From Cervus elaphus (taxonomy: Eukaryota > Chordata > Mammalia > Artiodactyla > Cervidae), in NCBI RefSeq assembly GCF_910594005.1, contig NC_057817.1:29799001-29863000 (forward strand): a stretch of DNA of 64,000 bases. Direction: 5' to 3'. This document shows, piece after piece, positions 21,401 through 32,048 of the stretch. The position numbers and the translations under genes are program-made. The notes under the pieces were generated by a model. That model worked only from the letters and a program-made list of their open reading frames with translations. It ran no database searches and had not been told where the DNA came from. How positions within the stretch are numbered: the stretch's first letter is position 1; the number at the start of each line of letters is the position of its first letter.

Positions 21401-23876
21401 GCAGCCTGTCTGGGGTCCAGCGTAATTAAAGAATGCTAGTACCTAGCCATGGGCTAATGCAGGTCTTCTCCCTCCAGGGTTTTATATCCTGTACAACAAG
21501 GAGGGCTCCCTTCCCTTTTGCCTTTTTGCACTTGCCACAGACTCAGCAAAGGGAACTGTGGTTTAGAGAGGGGGTTGCTCTTGGGGTTGCTCTGTCTGGG
21601 CTAGGTAAGGCAGAATGTCTGCAGGAATCTGGCTGCAGGCAGAGTGTGCTTTGGACAGCAAGTGCACGCAGGGTCAGCTAGAGTAGGCAGGGTGTGTCAC
21701 ATGTGGACCAGGATGTAACCATGTCTGTTCTCTACTGGGGGACATTATGAGAAAGGTCTCTAGGCTTGACCCTAGGTAGCTATGGAGGAGTTCTCCCATC
21801 ACTCCTGCCCCTGCTGGCCCTCTAGGGTTTCCCTTGGGGTCTTACCCTATTCCTGGTGTCAGGAGAGTTAATGCCAGAAGCCAACAGGCATATGTCGTCT
21901 TCCCCAGGAGCAGGGGGCAATAGGTACCTCTCTAGGCCCAGCCCCGCTGGAGGAAGTGAGGCCAGAATGTGTGGGTGGGCCCAGGCCTCCCTCACTCTAT
22001 GTGCACTGCCCACCCCTAGGGTGGATGGCAAGGAGCTGCCCCCCAAGAGTTGGCGGGAACCCAAACCTGAGTATGGCGATTTCCAGCCAGTGTCCTCTGA
22101 CCCCAAGAACCCCTGGCCCGCCTGTGGGCCCCGAAATGGCCTGGTGGGCCCTCTCCAGGGCTGCGGAAAACCTCCTGGGAAGGTAAGTTCCTTGGGGGGG
22201 GTGGGCTGGGTGGAGGCCCTGGCTTTGTGGCCCTGCCAAGTCTCTGACCTGGAGGGCTACCCTTCCCTGGGGCCGGAAAGCTGCTGGATGTATTTCTGGT
22301 CTCCAAGGAGAATGGGGAGGGGAGAGGGCCTTCTGAGGGCTAGGGGGTTGTCAGGACTTTTAGATCCGTACTCCACGGGTCCTGATGGAGGGCGTTGGCA
22401 TGGAGGAAGAAGGGACTCTGAGGTCTTCTGTATCCCATACAGCCAAGCATCGAGCCAGGGAGGCGAGAAGAGATGCCCTCCGAGGACAGTCTGGCCGAGC
22501 CAGTGACCACCTCACACTTCACAGGTCAGCAGGGTCGAGGGCCAAGGCTGGGACCTGCCCCTCACCCCTTGCTCACTTTATTCCTTCCTGTCACCTTCCT
22601 GTCAGCAGGTGCCAAGCCCCAGTGGGCACTGGGACTACACAGGAATATCTCCCTGTCACTTAGGGTACCTGCCCTGTCCTCTTCCCCAAGACTAGAGGGA
22701 GTGGGGCAGGGCAGGCAGGGACAACTGAGCCTGTGGAGCTAGAAGGGTGTCCAAGGGTGGAGCCTGGATTGGGGCAAAAGAAGGCAGAGGGGCTGAGACA
22801 GCTGAGCCTCACATACCCTCCCTTCCTCTCCCCAGCCTGTGGCTCTTTGACTCGAACCCTGGACAGTGGCATTGGGACCTTCCCACCCCCAGACCACGGC
22901 AGCAGTGGGACCCCCAGCAAGAATCTTCCGAAGACCAAGCCACCACGGCTGGAGCCCCCACCAGGGGTGCCCCCAGCCCGGCCCCCACCCCTTACCAAAG
23001 TCCCCCGCCGTGCCCACACACTGGAGCGTGAGGTGCCCGGCATAGAGGAGCTGCTGGTGAGCGGGCGGCACCCCAGCATGCCGGCCTTCCCTGCTCTGCT
23101 CACCGCTGCTCCAGGCCACCGGGGCCATCAGACCTGTCCAGACGGTGAGTGCCTGGGCAGCGGGGTGGGCCTTTCTGGGAGCTCCGCCCACCACCCACCT
23201 TCCCCTTGTCCCCGGACAGATCCCTGCGAAGACCCCGGCCCACCCCCACCAGTCCAGCTGGCCAAGAACTGGACCTTTCCCAATGCCAGGGCAGCCAGCG
23301 GTTCCTCTGACCCTTTCTTATGCCCACCCCGACAACTGGAGGGACTGCCCAGGACCCCCATGGTGAGCATGGCGGAAGGGGAAAGGGAAAGCACTGGAGG
23401 GCAGCGGGGAAAGACGAGGGGTGAGGTACCGCCCTGTCCGGGAGGAGGACTGAGCGGTCAGCCCTTCGGAGGCCCCTCTGGACAGCCCACCCCCTGCCTT
23501 TTCACACCCGTCTTGGGGGAAGGGTTTCTCTCCCTTCTGGAACCTTGGTAGGACTGGCTCAGTCGCGCCTCCAGTTTGCTTCCTCTGCAGCGCCCTGCTC
23601 AGGTGGAAAAAGCCTCTCAGGAGGTGAGAGGTACTAGCTCCCGAGCCTGCCCTCCTTCCCCAGGCCCTGCCCATGGATGGAAAGCGGAGCCTGGAGCCCA
23701 GCCGTCCTGCCCCTGCGCCCCAGGGCCCGGCGTTTGGGGGCAGCCGCACCCCCAGCACGTCGGACGTGGGCGAGGAAGGGAGAGTGGCCAGCGGGGGACC
23801 CCCGGGGCTGGAGACCTCTGAGTCTCTCAGCGACTCGCTCTACGACTCACTGTCCTCTTGCGGGAGTCAGGGCTGA
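12348..23876 (+). CDS. NCKAP5L: NCKAP5L (NCK-associated protein 5-like / CEP169), complete spliced coding region
   Basis: Joined exons: 12348-12470, 13148-13216, 13319-13357, 14080-14199, 17271-17384, 18464-21090, 22020-22182, 22443-22524, 22836-23144, 23220-23362, 23664-23876. The total is 4002 nt, or 1333 residues plus TGA. All junctions are GT/AG and the frame is kept throughout; the human protein is about 1330 residues. Residues ~31-112 form a heptad-rich coiled coil (exons 2-5). A Pro/Ser-rich, probably disordered middle follows, with a Ser run before an acidic patch near residue 300. SRIP at residues 484-487 fits the SxIP motif that binds EB proteins. A second helical, charged segment lies at ~955-990. 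Known role of the family: a centrosomal, microtubule plus-end-tracking protein reported to bind CDK5RAP2 and stabilise microtubules. Identification rests on protein resemblance recalled from the family. No disabling change was seen. The noncoding first exon was not located. Confidence 0.96.
13148..13216 (+). CDS. NCKAP5L: NCKAP5L coding exon (residues 42-64)
   Basis: A 69-nt phase-0 exon between ctgcag and GAG|gtgggt. It encodes AENSALAQANENQ and continues the coiled coil. An exon this short is recognisable only through the conserved peptide and the fit of its phase with both neighbours. Confidence 0.93.
13319..13357 (+). CDS. NCKAP5L: NCKAP5L micro-exon (residues 65-77)
   Basis: A 39-nt phase-0 exon encoding VANHVVQALLNQK, between ctccccag and AAG|gtaaaa. 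It keeps the coiled coil in register. Skipping it would remove 13 residues without changing the frame, so an in-frame splice variant is possible (inference). Confidence 0.93.
14080..14199 (+). CDS. NCKAP5L: NCKAP5L coding exon (residues 78-117)
   Basis: A 120-nt phase-0 exon after gggcggcag, with donor CAG|gtgggc. It encodes the most strongly helical part of the N-terminal coiled coil, including KLKKRVFDLERQNQML, and then leaves the coil at LQLTAGSLPQ. Confidence 0.95.
15358..15612 (+). repeat. MIR SINE
   Basis: Near-complete MIR: ggaaagagcacgaaccttgg, tgtgaccttgggtagattat, aatggggataaaaatacct, gtgaaatgagataatat. Confidence 0.8.
15893..16001 (-). repeat. CHR/Bov-tA SINE
   Basis: Reversed copy with agttccctgaccagggattg and the terminal ccaccagggaattcc. 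Confidence 0.85.
16732..16938 (+). repeat. CHR/Bov-tA SINE with intact target duplication
   Basis: Starts aggacttccctggtggccca and ends in an A-rich gaaagaaagaaa tail. It is flanked by a perfect 15-bp direct repeat gaaaagcagaggatc (16717-16731 and 16939-16953), which indicates a recent insertion into the NCKAP5L intron. Confidence 0.92.
17271..17384 (+). CDS. NCKAP5L: NCKAP5L coding exon (residues 118-155)
   Basis: A 114-nt phase-0 exon after tcccctgtag, with donor GAG|gtagga. It encodes a Pro/Ser/Leu-rich linker (IPLAPLQLPSEPPASPS...) between the coiled coil and the large exon. It is separated from the preceding exon by a 3.1 kb intron with SINE insertions. Confidence 0.94.
17385..18463 (+). 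other. NCKAP5L: NCKAP5L intron before the large exon
   Basis: Contains MIR pieces at about 17610-17700 (tgtgtgccaggcatggtgcc) and 17815-17965 (acagatgatacagtgaagct, then accactataccagactg), separated by T-rich sequence. It ends in the acceptor tract tttctcccccaag. Confidence 0.65.
18464..21090 (+). CDS. NCKAP5L: NCKAP5L large central exon (residues 156-1031)
   Basis: A 2627-nt exon carrying two thirds of the protein. The acceptor is tctcccccaag at 18463 and the first codons are V-C-W-E-Q-Q. The donor is AACAG|gtaaga, which splits an Arg codon. The open frame extends upstream to 18272, but that part is intronic. The content is Pro/Ser/Gly-rich low complexity with Ser runs, an SxIP motif (SRIP, 19448-19459), basic stretches, a KSPTK-type region near 20440-20480, and a charged helix at ~20865-20965 (EARKLEAESLNISKL). 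Part of the C-terminal half corresponds to the NCKAP5 family domain. GC content is high, which produces many shadow reading frames on both strands. Confidence 0.96.
21091..22019 (+). other. NCKAP5L: NCKAP5L 0.9 kb intron
   Basis: Unique sequence between a gtaaga donor and a ctatgtgcactgcccacccctag acceptor region. No repeat or RNA gene was seen. Confidence 0.65.
22020..22182 (+). CDS. NCKAP5L: NCKAP5L coding exon (residues 1031-1085)
   Basis: A 163-nt exon whose first base completes the split Arg codon; it then reads VDGKELPPKSW. The acceptor is cacccctag and the donor AAG|gtaagt is near consensus. It encodes EYGDFQPVSSDPKNPW, a conserved C-terminal segment of the family. Confidence 0.95.
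22443..22524 (+). CDS. NCKAP5L: NCKAP5L coding exon (residues 1086-1113)
   Basis: An 82-nt exon after cccatacag, encoding PSIEPGRREEMPSEDS. The donor ACAG|gtcagc leaves one base of a split Ala codon. Its phase fits both neighbours only with these boundaries. Confidence 0.93.
22836..23144 (+). CDS. NCKAP5L: NCKAP5L coding exon (residues 1113-1216)
   Basis: A 309-nt exon after tctccccag, with donor GACG|gtgagt. It encodes ACGSLTRTLDSGIGTFPPP, a proline-rich run (PPPGVPPARPPPL) and the conserved stretch VPRRAHTLEREVPGIEELL. The proline-rich run has the character of an SH3 ligand, which agrees with the NCK-associated name, but no partner is proven here. Confidence 0.95.
23220..23362 (+). CDS. 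NCKAP5L: NCKAP5L coding exon (residues 1216-1263)
   Basis: A 143-nt exon after ccccggacag, starting with the last two bases of a split Asp codon and then PCEDPG. It ends in ATG|gtgagc (…GLPRTPM). Continued open frame downstream to 23551 is intron readthrough, because the homologous peptide resumes only at 23664. Confidence 0.93.
23664..23876 (+). CDS. NCKAP5L: NCKAP5L last coding exon (residues 1264-1333)
   Basis: Acceptor ttccccag; the exon reads ALPMDGKRS…SLSDSLYDSLSSCGSQG and stops at TGA 23874-23876. The Ser/Asp/Leu-rich C-terminus matches the family end. The stop codon lies inside a 16-bp tandem duplication (see findings). Confidence 0.95.
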   Translation, partial: ALPMDGKRSLEPSRPAPAPQGPAFGGSRTPSTSDVGEEGRVASGGPPGLETSESLSDSLYDSLSSCGSQG

Positions 23877-24566
23877 GTGGAGTCAGGGCTGAGTGGCAGC
23901 GGCAGCCACGCCCCGCGCCGGAGGCGGAGACCACGGATTGGACGGCTCTCCTCAAGCCCCGCCCCCGGGGCCCCGCCCTGAAGGGACCAAGGAGGCAGAT
24001 GAACCTGAAGGTGAAGGGGGTTCCCGGCACAGCCCACTGCCCGCCGCCGCCGCTGCTGTGGAGGAGATGACCGCTCTCAGCTCAGGGAGAGACCCCACCC
24101 TTGGTCCTTTCTCTCACCCAGAGTACGGCTCTTCCTCTGAGGGACTGGGGGGTTCAAGGCCGCTGTGTCCCGGCCCCCACTCCCGCTTCAGGCTGAGCCA
24201 TCTTGTGGTGCTGGGCTTCCTGCCCACCGGTCGTGCCATCTCCGCCCACCCTGGCGGCTCCCGTGCCTCAGCAGCCGCGTGCTGGTGGAGTTTAGGGGCG
24301 AGGGGTCACGTTGCCTTCTCTCTCTGTCTGCCCTGGTCCTCCCCGCTGTCTGGATGGTGCTGCCCTCTCCTGCCCCATATCTTTGGGGCCCATTTGTCTG
24401 TCTTCTTTTGTTGGTTGTTTTTATATATATATATTAAAGCGTCTGACCCAGCCCCCACCCTCCCATCCCCACACTGCGGTTAATTTATCAGTTGTTAAAA
24501 ACGCGGTTGCTCTGCTTCCAGCCTCTGCTTCTGCCGTATCCCTAATAAAACGTGGAGGACCCCCAC
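23877..24566 (+). other. NCKAP5L: NCKAP5L 3' UTR
   Basis: Noncoding sequence following the stop, GC-rich at first and then T-rich with a short TA run at 24423-24434. Its end is inferred from the AATAAA signal at 24544. No repeat insertions were recognised in it. Confidence 0.75.
24544..24549 (+). terminator. NCKAP5L: NCKAP5L polyadenylation signal
   Basis: Canonical AATAAA about 670 bases after the stop, followed by a C-rich then GT-containing stretch. A weaker ATTAAA lies upstream at 24433-24438 and could serve as an alternative site. Confidence 0.75.
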
Positions 24567-27500
24567 CCCCACCCCGACCCCAGACTCAGCTTGTTCTATG
24601 GGAGGACTCAGGGATGGATAGGCCAGTAGAGACCTCGTGGGCTCCAGGGCGCAGGACTCCAGGGCTCTGCCTCGGGACCTCTTGTGAGACCGTTGAGTTT
24701 ACCAGGGCTGCTGACTTGAGTCACTAAGGGTGGGGGATCTGTTTAGACCTGCAATGGTACCTAGCAGTGGGGAAATTCCCCTGGCCCAGGGCTTGGTCAG
24801 GAGGAAGGCTGTGCTGCCCCTCAGAAAGGGAGGTGGAGATGGTGGCTGTGGGCATGCACTCAAACCCTGGACATACCAGGTTGGGTGGGTATATAAACTG
24901 TAAGCTTCAGGGGCCCAGGGGTAAACAGAGTTAAGTGTCCACAGCCACCTGTGTCATAAAGTGAGGCACGACTGGGCGTCTGACTTGCCGCCTTCTAGCC
25001 CCTCCTCAGCCTTTGGGCTTGCCCCTATTTTGCCCTCAGATTTCAACCAGAAGTTCTCCTGGCTCTCAAATTCTTCCTTTAAGTTGGGAAGGCCAGGAAT
25101 GAGGCTGTGTAGAAGGGCCTAGGCATCTAGGAGTTATTTCAGACTCTCCACGGGATGTGAGAAGGCCAGGGGGTGGTTGTGGCCCTCCAGCCCTTGGATT
25201 TCCTATTGGGCATAGAGTTGGACAGTGACCTGAAGGTGACCCAGGTGGCCCCAGCCCATCTCACATTGGCCAGCCAGGTTGGGCCTCAGGAAGGCCTTCT
25301 TCTAGCCCAGATTGCAAGGTGTGGGATGACTTGTTCAGAGCACCCAGCTGCCATAGTCAACACTCACTGCCTCCCCATACCATCTGTAGGCCACCTGGGC
25401 ATTGGACATGCTGAACAGCCTTGGCCTTGTGGGTGGAACTCTGGACAGTTCATCCTGGAGGTAGGGGGCCATATAGTGAATACACAGTCTGTGTTGGCAC
25501 CCCAGGCTTGCCAGGCTTGCCAAGCCAAGGTCAGGAGTACCTGAACAGGGAGCAGTGCTGGGCCAATTCACAGCTCATTTCTACCACTGGATGCTGCCAT
25601 GCACTCTGACCAGCCCAAGGAAGGCTGGGAGGGAGGGAGGATGTCCGTGCCTCTCTTTATACTAACTCCTTCCAGCAGTGTCTGTTCAGCCGTGAATGGT
25701 CCAGAGAGCAGTGAAAGAACTCCCTGTTAAATACCTACCATATTGCTAGCCTCCTGATTTGTTTCACAGGGGAAGTTATTAAGGCTCAAAAACATTGAAT
25801 AGATTAATTCCCTGATGGTCCAGTGGTTAAGACTCTGCGATCCCAATGCAGGGAGCACAGGTTCGATCCTTGATCAGGGAAATAAGATCCTGAATGGCCT
25901 GTCCAAAAACAGACCATTCAGTAGTTTTCCAAGGCTGAGAAGTGATGGATCTTGGCAGGAGTGATTCCTTTTGGGTGTGTAACTTTGCTTTCTTCTGTCA
26001 GGACTTTAACCCCCTCCTCCCTTTTTAGCCTTGGAGCTCTCCTGATGGGCAGAGCTGGAGGGCACTAGACTGGGAGTCAAGAGTCAGCCCTCAAGTCTGG
26101 TTCTGTGTGGAAAGTTACTTCTTGTCTCCAGGCCTTGGTTTTCCTTATCTATGGAAGACTGGGAAGTTGGTTCAGACCAGCTTTCTTCTTAGCTTTCTGC
26201 TTTTCCCACCCATCTCCCAATCTGGCTGTTCTCTCTCCTATTTCCCTTAGTGGATGTCATCACTGAGGAAGTTAAAGCGACTTAGAGAAGCATCAAGTCA
26301 GATGTCTTTATTTTCTTCAAATGTCAGGATCTCATTTTCTTATTTCCATCTCCGACTTCCAGGTATCCATCCTACTCTCCCTTCTGCTTTTATGGGCTTA
26401 AGGATGTTATTACCAAGCTGTTGATCTCTACTTCTTGCCAGGCAGGCTCGGAGAAGTCTACATCCTTCTCTAACTTTTTATTTCTTGGTTTCTTAAGCCT
26501 TTTTCTCTGTGTGAACCTGATGGATTACCTCATTTCCTTGTTAGAATTGTTCGCCTACAGGATATTTATCCTATTTCCTTTCTGAGAAGGAATTTGGCAT
26601 GGTGGGTTTAATTCTGGACTCCACCTCCGGCAAGCTGAGATCAAGGGTCCATGCAGGTTTCTGTCACCAGAGTCTGCTCATTCTGCTGCCGGGCTCTGTC
26701 CTTCAGTGTTTTCACATGCAAGGTGACCTCTCGGGCCCGGGGACAATGTGGGCCACCTGAGAAAAAGCTCACTGTCAGTCACCAGGACAGAGCAGCATCA
26801 GCCACACCTAATACCTGGAGCCAGCCCTTCCCTACCAGGCAGCTCCTCATTCCTAAGTCCCCCAGTGTGCTGCTAAGGGCTGCCGGGCCCAGACAAGCCA
26901 TCTGTGGCCCACATGACTGTGTATGCCCTCCACACAGACAGAATATTCCATCTGAAGTAATTCTATGGCAAGGGACACACAGTTGAGTTTGAGACTTCCA
27001 GGAAACCAATTTCTCTTTGCCCTTGAAGAAAAGATCTATCTAAAAGACCACTTGATCCTCACTATGGCAGAATACTTCATATCTTGAGTTTGTAACATCT
27101 GCTTGCAGGATTAAGATGACCTCACTGTTGTCTCCGCGAACAATGGGTGAACACTTGCCTTACCATTGTATATGACCCTTTCTGCTGGATTTCCCAAACA
27201 AAAGAAATCCAAACCACCAGACTCCTCTTGCCCCCCACGAATGGCATCAGCAAAAAGCCATGAAAAGACTCCAGATTCCACCTTTCTGGGCACTCTGCTT
27301 CTTATAAGAAATGTCTCAAAACGTTAACTGAGATTTTCTGTGGGTTGCCGATGGTTTTTATTTTCTTCTCTACCCTTGTCTAGATTGTCTACAAATAGTA
27401 TGCTTTGTTTTCCTTATCCAAAAAAAAATTTAAAAAGAAACAACCATTCTGTGCAACAAATTCTAGGTAAATAACACCATTCTATAGTCCTGAGTGAGTT

Positions 27501-27635
27501 AATTCAAGCATATAAATAATTTTTTTAAAAAACATGAATTTAAAGTAAATATAGGTGAGTATTTCTATGATCTTGAGGTAAGGAAAACCTTTTTTAAAAC
27601 CTTTTGTAATCATTAAAGACATACAAATTAGAAAA
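24567..27635. other. Intergenic DNA downstream of NCKAP5L
   Basis: Mostly unique sequence. It holds one CHR SINE (25803-25908) and a MIR trace near 26090-26170. The small open frames here match nothing recognisable. Confidence 0.5.
25803..25908 (+). repeat. CHR/Bov-tA SINE
   Basis: taattccctgatggtccagt, then ggttcgatccttgatcaggg. 3' truncated. Confidence 0.85.
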
Positions 27636-27645
27636 GTGCATGTTC

Positions 27646-27850
27646 GGGATTTCTCTGGTGGTCCAGTGGCTAAGAATCCACCTTCCAATGCAGGGGACAT
27701 GGGTTCAATCCCTGGTCAGGGAACTAGGACCCCACATGCTGCAGAGCAACTAAGACCACGCATCTCAACTACTGAGCCTGCAGTCCCTCAACGAAAGATC
27801 CTGCATGCCACAACTAAGATCCGTCACAGCCTAATAAAATACTCTTTTAC
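27646..27850 (+). repeat. CHR SINE with target duplication
   Basis: Runs from gggatttctctggtggtcca to cacagcctaataaaat. A 10-bp direct repeat gtgcatgttc flanks it (27636-27645 and 27851-27860). Confidence 0.9.
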
Positions 27851-27881
27851 GTGCATGTTCATGGTTTTGAAAAATAATTAA

Positions 27882-28015
27882 GGACTTCCCTGGCAATCCA
27901 GTGGTTAAGACTCCATGCTTCCACTGGAGGGGGTGTGAGTTTGATCCCTGGTCAGGGAACTAAGATCCTGCATGCCATAGGGTACAGCCAAAAAAAATAA
28001 AAATAAATTTAAAAA
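27882..28015 (+). repeat. CHR/Bov-tA SINE
   Basis: ggacttccctggcaatccag, tgatccctggtcagggaact, then an A-rich tail. It lies only about 30 bp after the previous copy. Confidence 0.88.
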
Positions 28016-28357
28016 ATCAAAATTGAATAGACTATCATGTAAGGAAGAGGAAGAGTCTCATATTCCAACTTCCAGTCTCACTGCCCAGATATAACCCAAG
28101 TTGACTGGAATTCCTTTCAAATCACTTTTTTTTTTTTAATTGTGTTCTTTCAGTAGACATTCTGAGGGCTTCAAGCCAACATCCTCTCAGATCACTCTAA
28201 GGGACAGCTCCCTCAAATCACTCTTTAAATGCACACTACAAAGAGAGAGTATATTTGTGTTGACCTTCTATTAGACAATGAGATTATTCTAAAATTGCCG
28301 ATCTGCTTCTTTTAGCACTTCCTATTATATCTTTCCGAAGATTAGATCTTTCCAAAG

Positions 28358-28640
28358 ATCATGACTCTCCATTATCATACACACTCTCCCATTGGATGGA
28401 TGTACGATATTTACATGTTTTGCCATGACAACAATACTGCAGTGAACATTGTGTCCTTGGCCACTTGCATATTTCCATAAATTCCTATAAGTGGAATTGC
28501 TGCACTATAAAATACACTTAATTTAAAAATTTTTATAGATATTAACAAATCACACTTCACCAACAATGTATAAGTGGGCTATCTTCCACACTGCGTATTA
28601 TCAAACTTTATTCTTAGCCAATTTGGTAGGAGTAAGTGAT
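28358..28640 (-). repeat. Old L1 fragment
   Basis: Reversed L1 3' phrases: caatactgcagtgaacattg, ataagtggaattgctgcact, caccaacaatgtataag. Confidence 0.65.
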
Positions 28641-30840
28641 CATGTCTTGTAGTCTTGGAGCCCAAAGTAGGAACTTTGGTTTTTACTCAGTGACGTGGGG
28701 AGCAATTAGAAAGTGGTAAGAACAAACTGTAGAGGGCAAGTATGGAAATGGGCCAGTAAGGAAGCCTCTTGGGTAACTCCAGTGAGAGATGGGAACCTGT
28801 GCCAAGGGCAGAGGCACTATAAACAACAGGGTTTGCTAATGTAATTACGATGGGGGGAAAAGAGAAGAGTCAAGGACAGCTTCGACGTACAGATGGCCAA
28901 TAGGCACCTGAAAAGATGCCCAACATCATTAATTGTTAGGGAAATGCAAATCAAAACTACATCGAGGTACCACCTCACACCAGTCAGAATGGCCATCATT
29001 AAAAAGTCTATAAATAACAAATACTGGAGAGGGTGTAGAGAAAAGAGATCACCTACACTGGTGGTGGGAATTTAAGTTGGTGTAGCCACTATGAACAGTA
29101 TGGAGGTTCCTCAGAAAGCTAAAAATAGAATTGCTATGCAATCCAGCAATCCCACTCTTGGACATATATCTGGACAAAACTATAACTCAATAAGATACAT
29201 GCACCCCTATGCTCATAGCAGCACTATTCACAATAGCCAACAACCTAAATGTCCATTGAAAAAAGAATGCGTAAAGAAGATGTGGAATATACATACAATG
29301 GAATACTTCTCAACTGTAAGAAAGAACAAAATAATACCATTTGCAGCAACATAGATGGAACTAGAGATAATTATACTTAGTAAAGTAAGTCAGAAAGAGA
29401 AAGATAAATACCATATGATATCACTTATATGTAAAATCTAAAATATGACACAAACGAACTTAACTACAAAGCAGAAACAGACTCACAGACATAGAAGATA
29501 GACTTGTGGTTGCCAAGGGGGAGGGGGAAAGGAAAGGGATGGACTGGGAATTTGGGGTTAGTAGATGCAAACTATCACATATAGAATAGATAGGCAACAA
29601 GGTCCTACTGTATAGCACAGGGAATTACATTCAATGTCCTGGGATTAACCATAATGGAAGAGAATATAAAAAGAATGTAAATGTATGTATAGCTGAATCA
29701 CTTTGGTGTTCAGTAGAAATTAACACAACATTGTAAATCAACTTTACTTCAATTAAAAAAAAAAAAGGATAACTCTCTGGTAGAATTTGCCATCAACTGA
29801 TACGGAAAAGACAGTGGATGGAGCAGACTTGAGGGAGGGAAGATGAGGAGTTAAATACTGGACGTGTTAAATTTGAGATGTCTGTTGGACAACATCCAGT
29901 GGAAAATGTGGAGTAAGCAGTGAGTTATAGAAGTCTAGAATTCAGAAAAGAAGCCTGGGTTGGGGATATAAACTGGTAAGTCATCAGCATATGGATGCTA
30001 TTTAAAGCCAAGGGACTGGATGAAATCACCAAGAGAATAAGAGGAAAGGTCTGAGTCCTAAGCCCTGGGGGTACTCCATCTCTTTAGATGGCAGAGGAAA
30101 TGAAGACCATAACATAGTGGGGGCTGCTTTGAAACTGTGTAAATAATTCACTTTTAGGAAACTCCATTTGTGCATTTATATCAGTATAGGTTCATGGTTT
30201 CCTATTTAATGGTTTATAATCCATTATTACCATTATCTACTTTGGTGCTCAAATTGTCCATGATTTGGCCAGTAGGAGCCCCCTTAAAACTGGCTTTTGT
30301 TTTGTTTCTTTACAAATCTCCATCATTCTTTTTGAGTACTTACTTTCTGGTATAACATGTTCAAGATTCATTTTCTCAAACCCAGCTCTGAAATCAATCA
30401 TTTTTCCAATGAACCCTGGTTTCTTTGAGTGAGAGCATCTCTAGAAACCAAGATCTGGGGGCTGTGTGTGCTCATTGTTATGGGGAAGTTGCTTCCCCCA
30501 GGTTCTAAGAGAGGGTTTCTTGGAGACTGAAGAAGTTAAAGCATTTTTCTGTATTTATGGGACTGATCAGATAGAGAACATTTGATGATGCAGGAGAGAA
30601 ATCAGGAAGTGGTCGGGTATTCAGTGCTCAGGTGGCCTTAAGCAGCATCTACAGACACAGGAAGGAGGAGGGAAGAGAGGCAGGTAGGTGAGCGTATGTG
30701 GTGGTGTCAATTTAGAGAAGAACTCTTCTGATTGCTTCTGTTTTCTCAAGGAAATAATCAAGGTCATCAGCCAAGAGGAAGGATACGAGAAAGTTATTGG
30801 AGATTTGAGAAGAGAGAAGATAATATGACTAGTCATTTAG
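28641..30840 (+). repeat. Ancient unnamed dispersed repeat, interrupted by L1
   Basis: Segments 28641-28880, 29765-30110 and 30530-30840 share the wording of a long old mammalian repeat: agtcatcagcatatggatgc, gccaagggactggatgaaat, cctaagccctgggggtactc, tgatgatgcaggagagaa. I cannot name the family with confidence. The L1 at 28887-29764 sits inside it. Confidence 0.45.
28887..29764 (+). mobile_element. Ruminant L1 LINE, 3' 0.9 kb
   Basis: 5'-truncated L1 from cagatggccaataggcacct through ORF2-end sequence to caattaaaaaaaaaaaa. Imperfect duplicated flanks (aaggacagct at 28872, aaggataact at 29765) mark insertion into an older repeat. Confidence 0.9.
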
Positions 30841-30907
30841 GAGCTCAAAAGTTTTTTGTTTTTGTTTTTTTTAATCTGAGGGGTTTTGGACTTTTTTACT
30901 TACTACA

Positions 30908-31080
30908 TTAAAAAAAAAAAAAAAGTGTTTATTTATTTGACTGCACCAGGTCTTAGTTGCAGCATGCAAGATCTTTAGTTGTGGCATGCAGGATCTAGTC
31001 CCCTAACCAAGAATTGAACCCAGACCCCCTGCATGGGGAGCATGGAGTCTTAACCACTGAACCACCAGGAAAGTCCCTAG
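30908..31080 (-). repeat. CHR SINE
   Basis: Reversed CHR with poly(T) head, ggtcttagttgcagcatgca, and terminal accaccaggaaagtccc. Confidence 0.88.
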
Positions 31081-31291
31081 GATTGCAAAAGTTAGTGAAT
31101 AAGTTAGAGAAATGTAGTAGACATAAAGGGTCCACTTGAGGTGATTAGGAATTAAAAACAAGACTTACTAATGTGAATGTGTTGGAGGTTTTCTACTGCC
31201 ATATTAGGTACAGAATAGGCAGCAAGTTGAATTAGTCAGGGCTGCCAATTTGCCAAATAAGCAACAATGAGACAGAGGAAGAGAATTGAAG

Positions 31292-31350
<59 letters not shown>

Positions 31351-31384
31351 CATACATACACATACATATATATACATACATACA
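31292..31384. repeat. (TA)n/(CATA)n microsatellite
   Basis: About 55 bases of nearly pure TA followed by tacatacatacacata variants. Likely length-polymorphic and prone to form cruciforms. Confidence 0.95.
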
Positions 31385-31628
31385 AGTAAGTGGTTCTGTT
31401 AACTGGCTGTGGGCTTTGCACTGGTTAAAGAGGGAAGAGAGTACAATAGTACAATAAAGGAGAGAGGCATGAAGGGAGGTAGAATCAGTAGGCTGAAGGG
31501 CCTGATGGGATCAAACGAGTTTTGGAGATAAACTACTAGCGGGAATGAGCTGGAAAGATGTTGAGAAGAAAAGAGGTGATGGTCAGAGGGTGAGTCGCAT
31601 GAAATTGAGATTACAGGAGAACAAGAAA

Positions 31629-32048
31629 TGTTATGGGTTGAATTGTGTCCCTCCCTTGTTTAAAAAATGTTGAAGTCCTAAACCTCAGTAACTTCTGAGG
31701 TTACAAGTTAAAATGGGGTCATTTGGGTGGACCCTAATCCAAAATGATTGATGTCCTTATAAAAAGTGGAAAATTGGACATAAGGAGAATACCATGGAAC
31801 ATGATGATGGCAGAGATCAGGGTGATGCTTCTGCAAGCCAAGGAATACCGACATGTGCCTGCAAATTACCAGAAGCTAGAGGACAGGTCTGGGGGAATAG
31901 ATTCTCCTTCAACAGCCCTCAGAAGGAACCAACGCTGCTGACAGCCTGATCTCAGATTTCTAGCCTCCAGAACTGTGGAACACTGAATTTCTGTTGTTTG
32001 AGCCACCCAGTCTGTGACACTGTGTGATGGCAGCCCCACAGTAAAACA
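31629..32048 (+). repeat. MaLR-type LTR (ERVL-MaLR, MLT1/MST group)
   Basis: tgttatgggttgaattgtgt, then cttataaaaag, tctagcctccagaactgtgg and ttctgttgtttgagccaccc follow the MaLR LTR order. A solitary LTR; no retroviral coding sequence is seen beside it. Confidence 0.75.

Noticed and set aside
22733..23551. 272-codon + strand open frame read as one exon
   Set aside because: It crosses two NCKAP5L exons and their introns in varying phases. Splice sites at 23144/23220 and 23362/23664 restore the conserved peptide.
31292..31384. Regular short repeats considered as an array
   Set aside because: Simple dinucleotide and tetranucleotide repeats without spacers; a microsatellite, not a CRISPR-type array.
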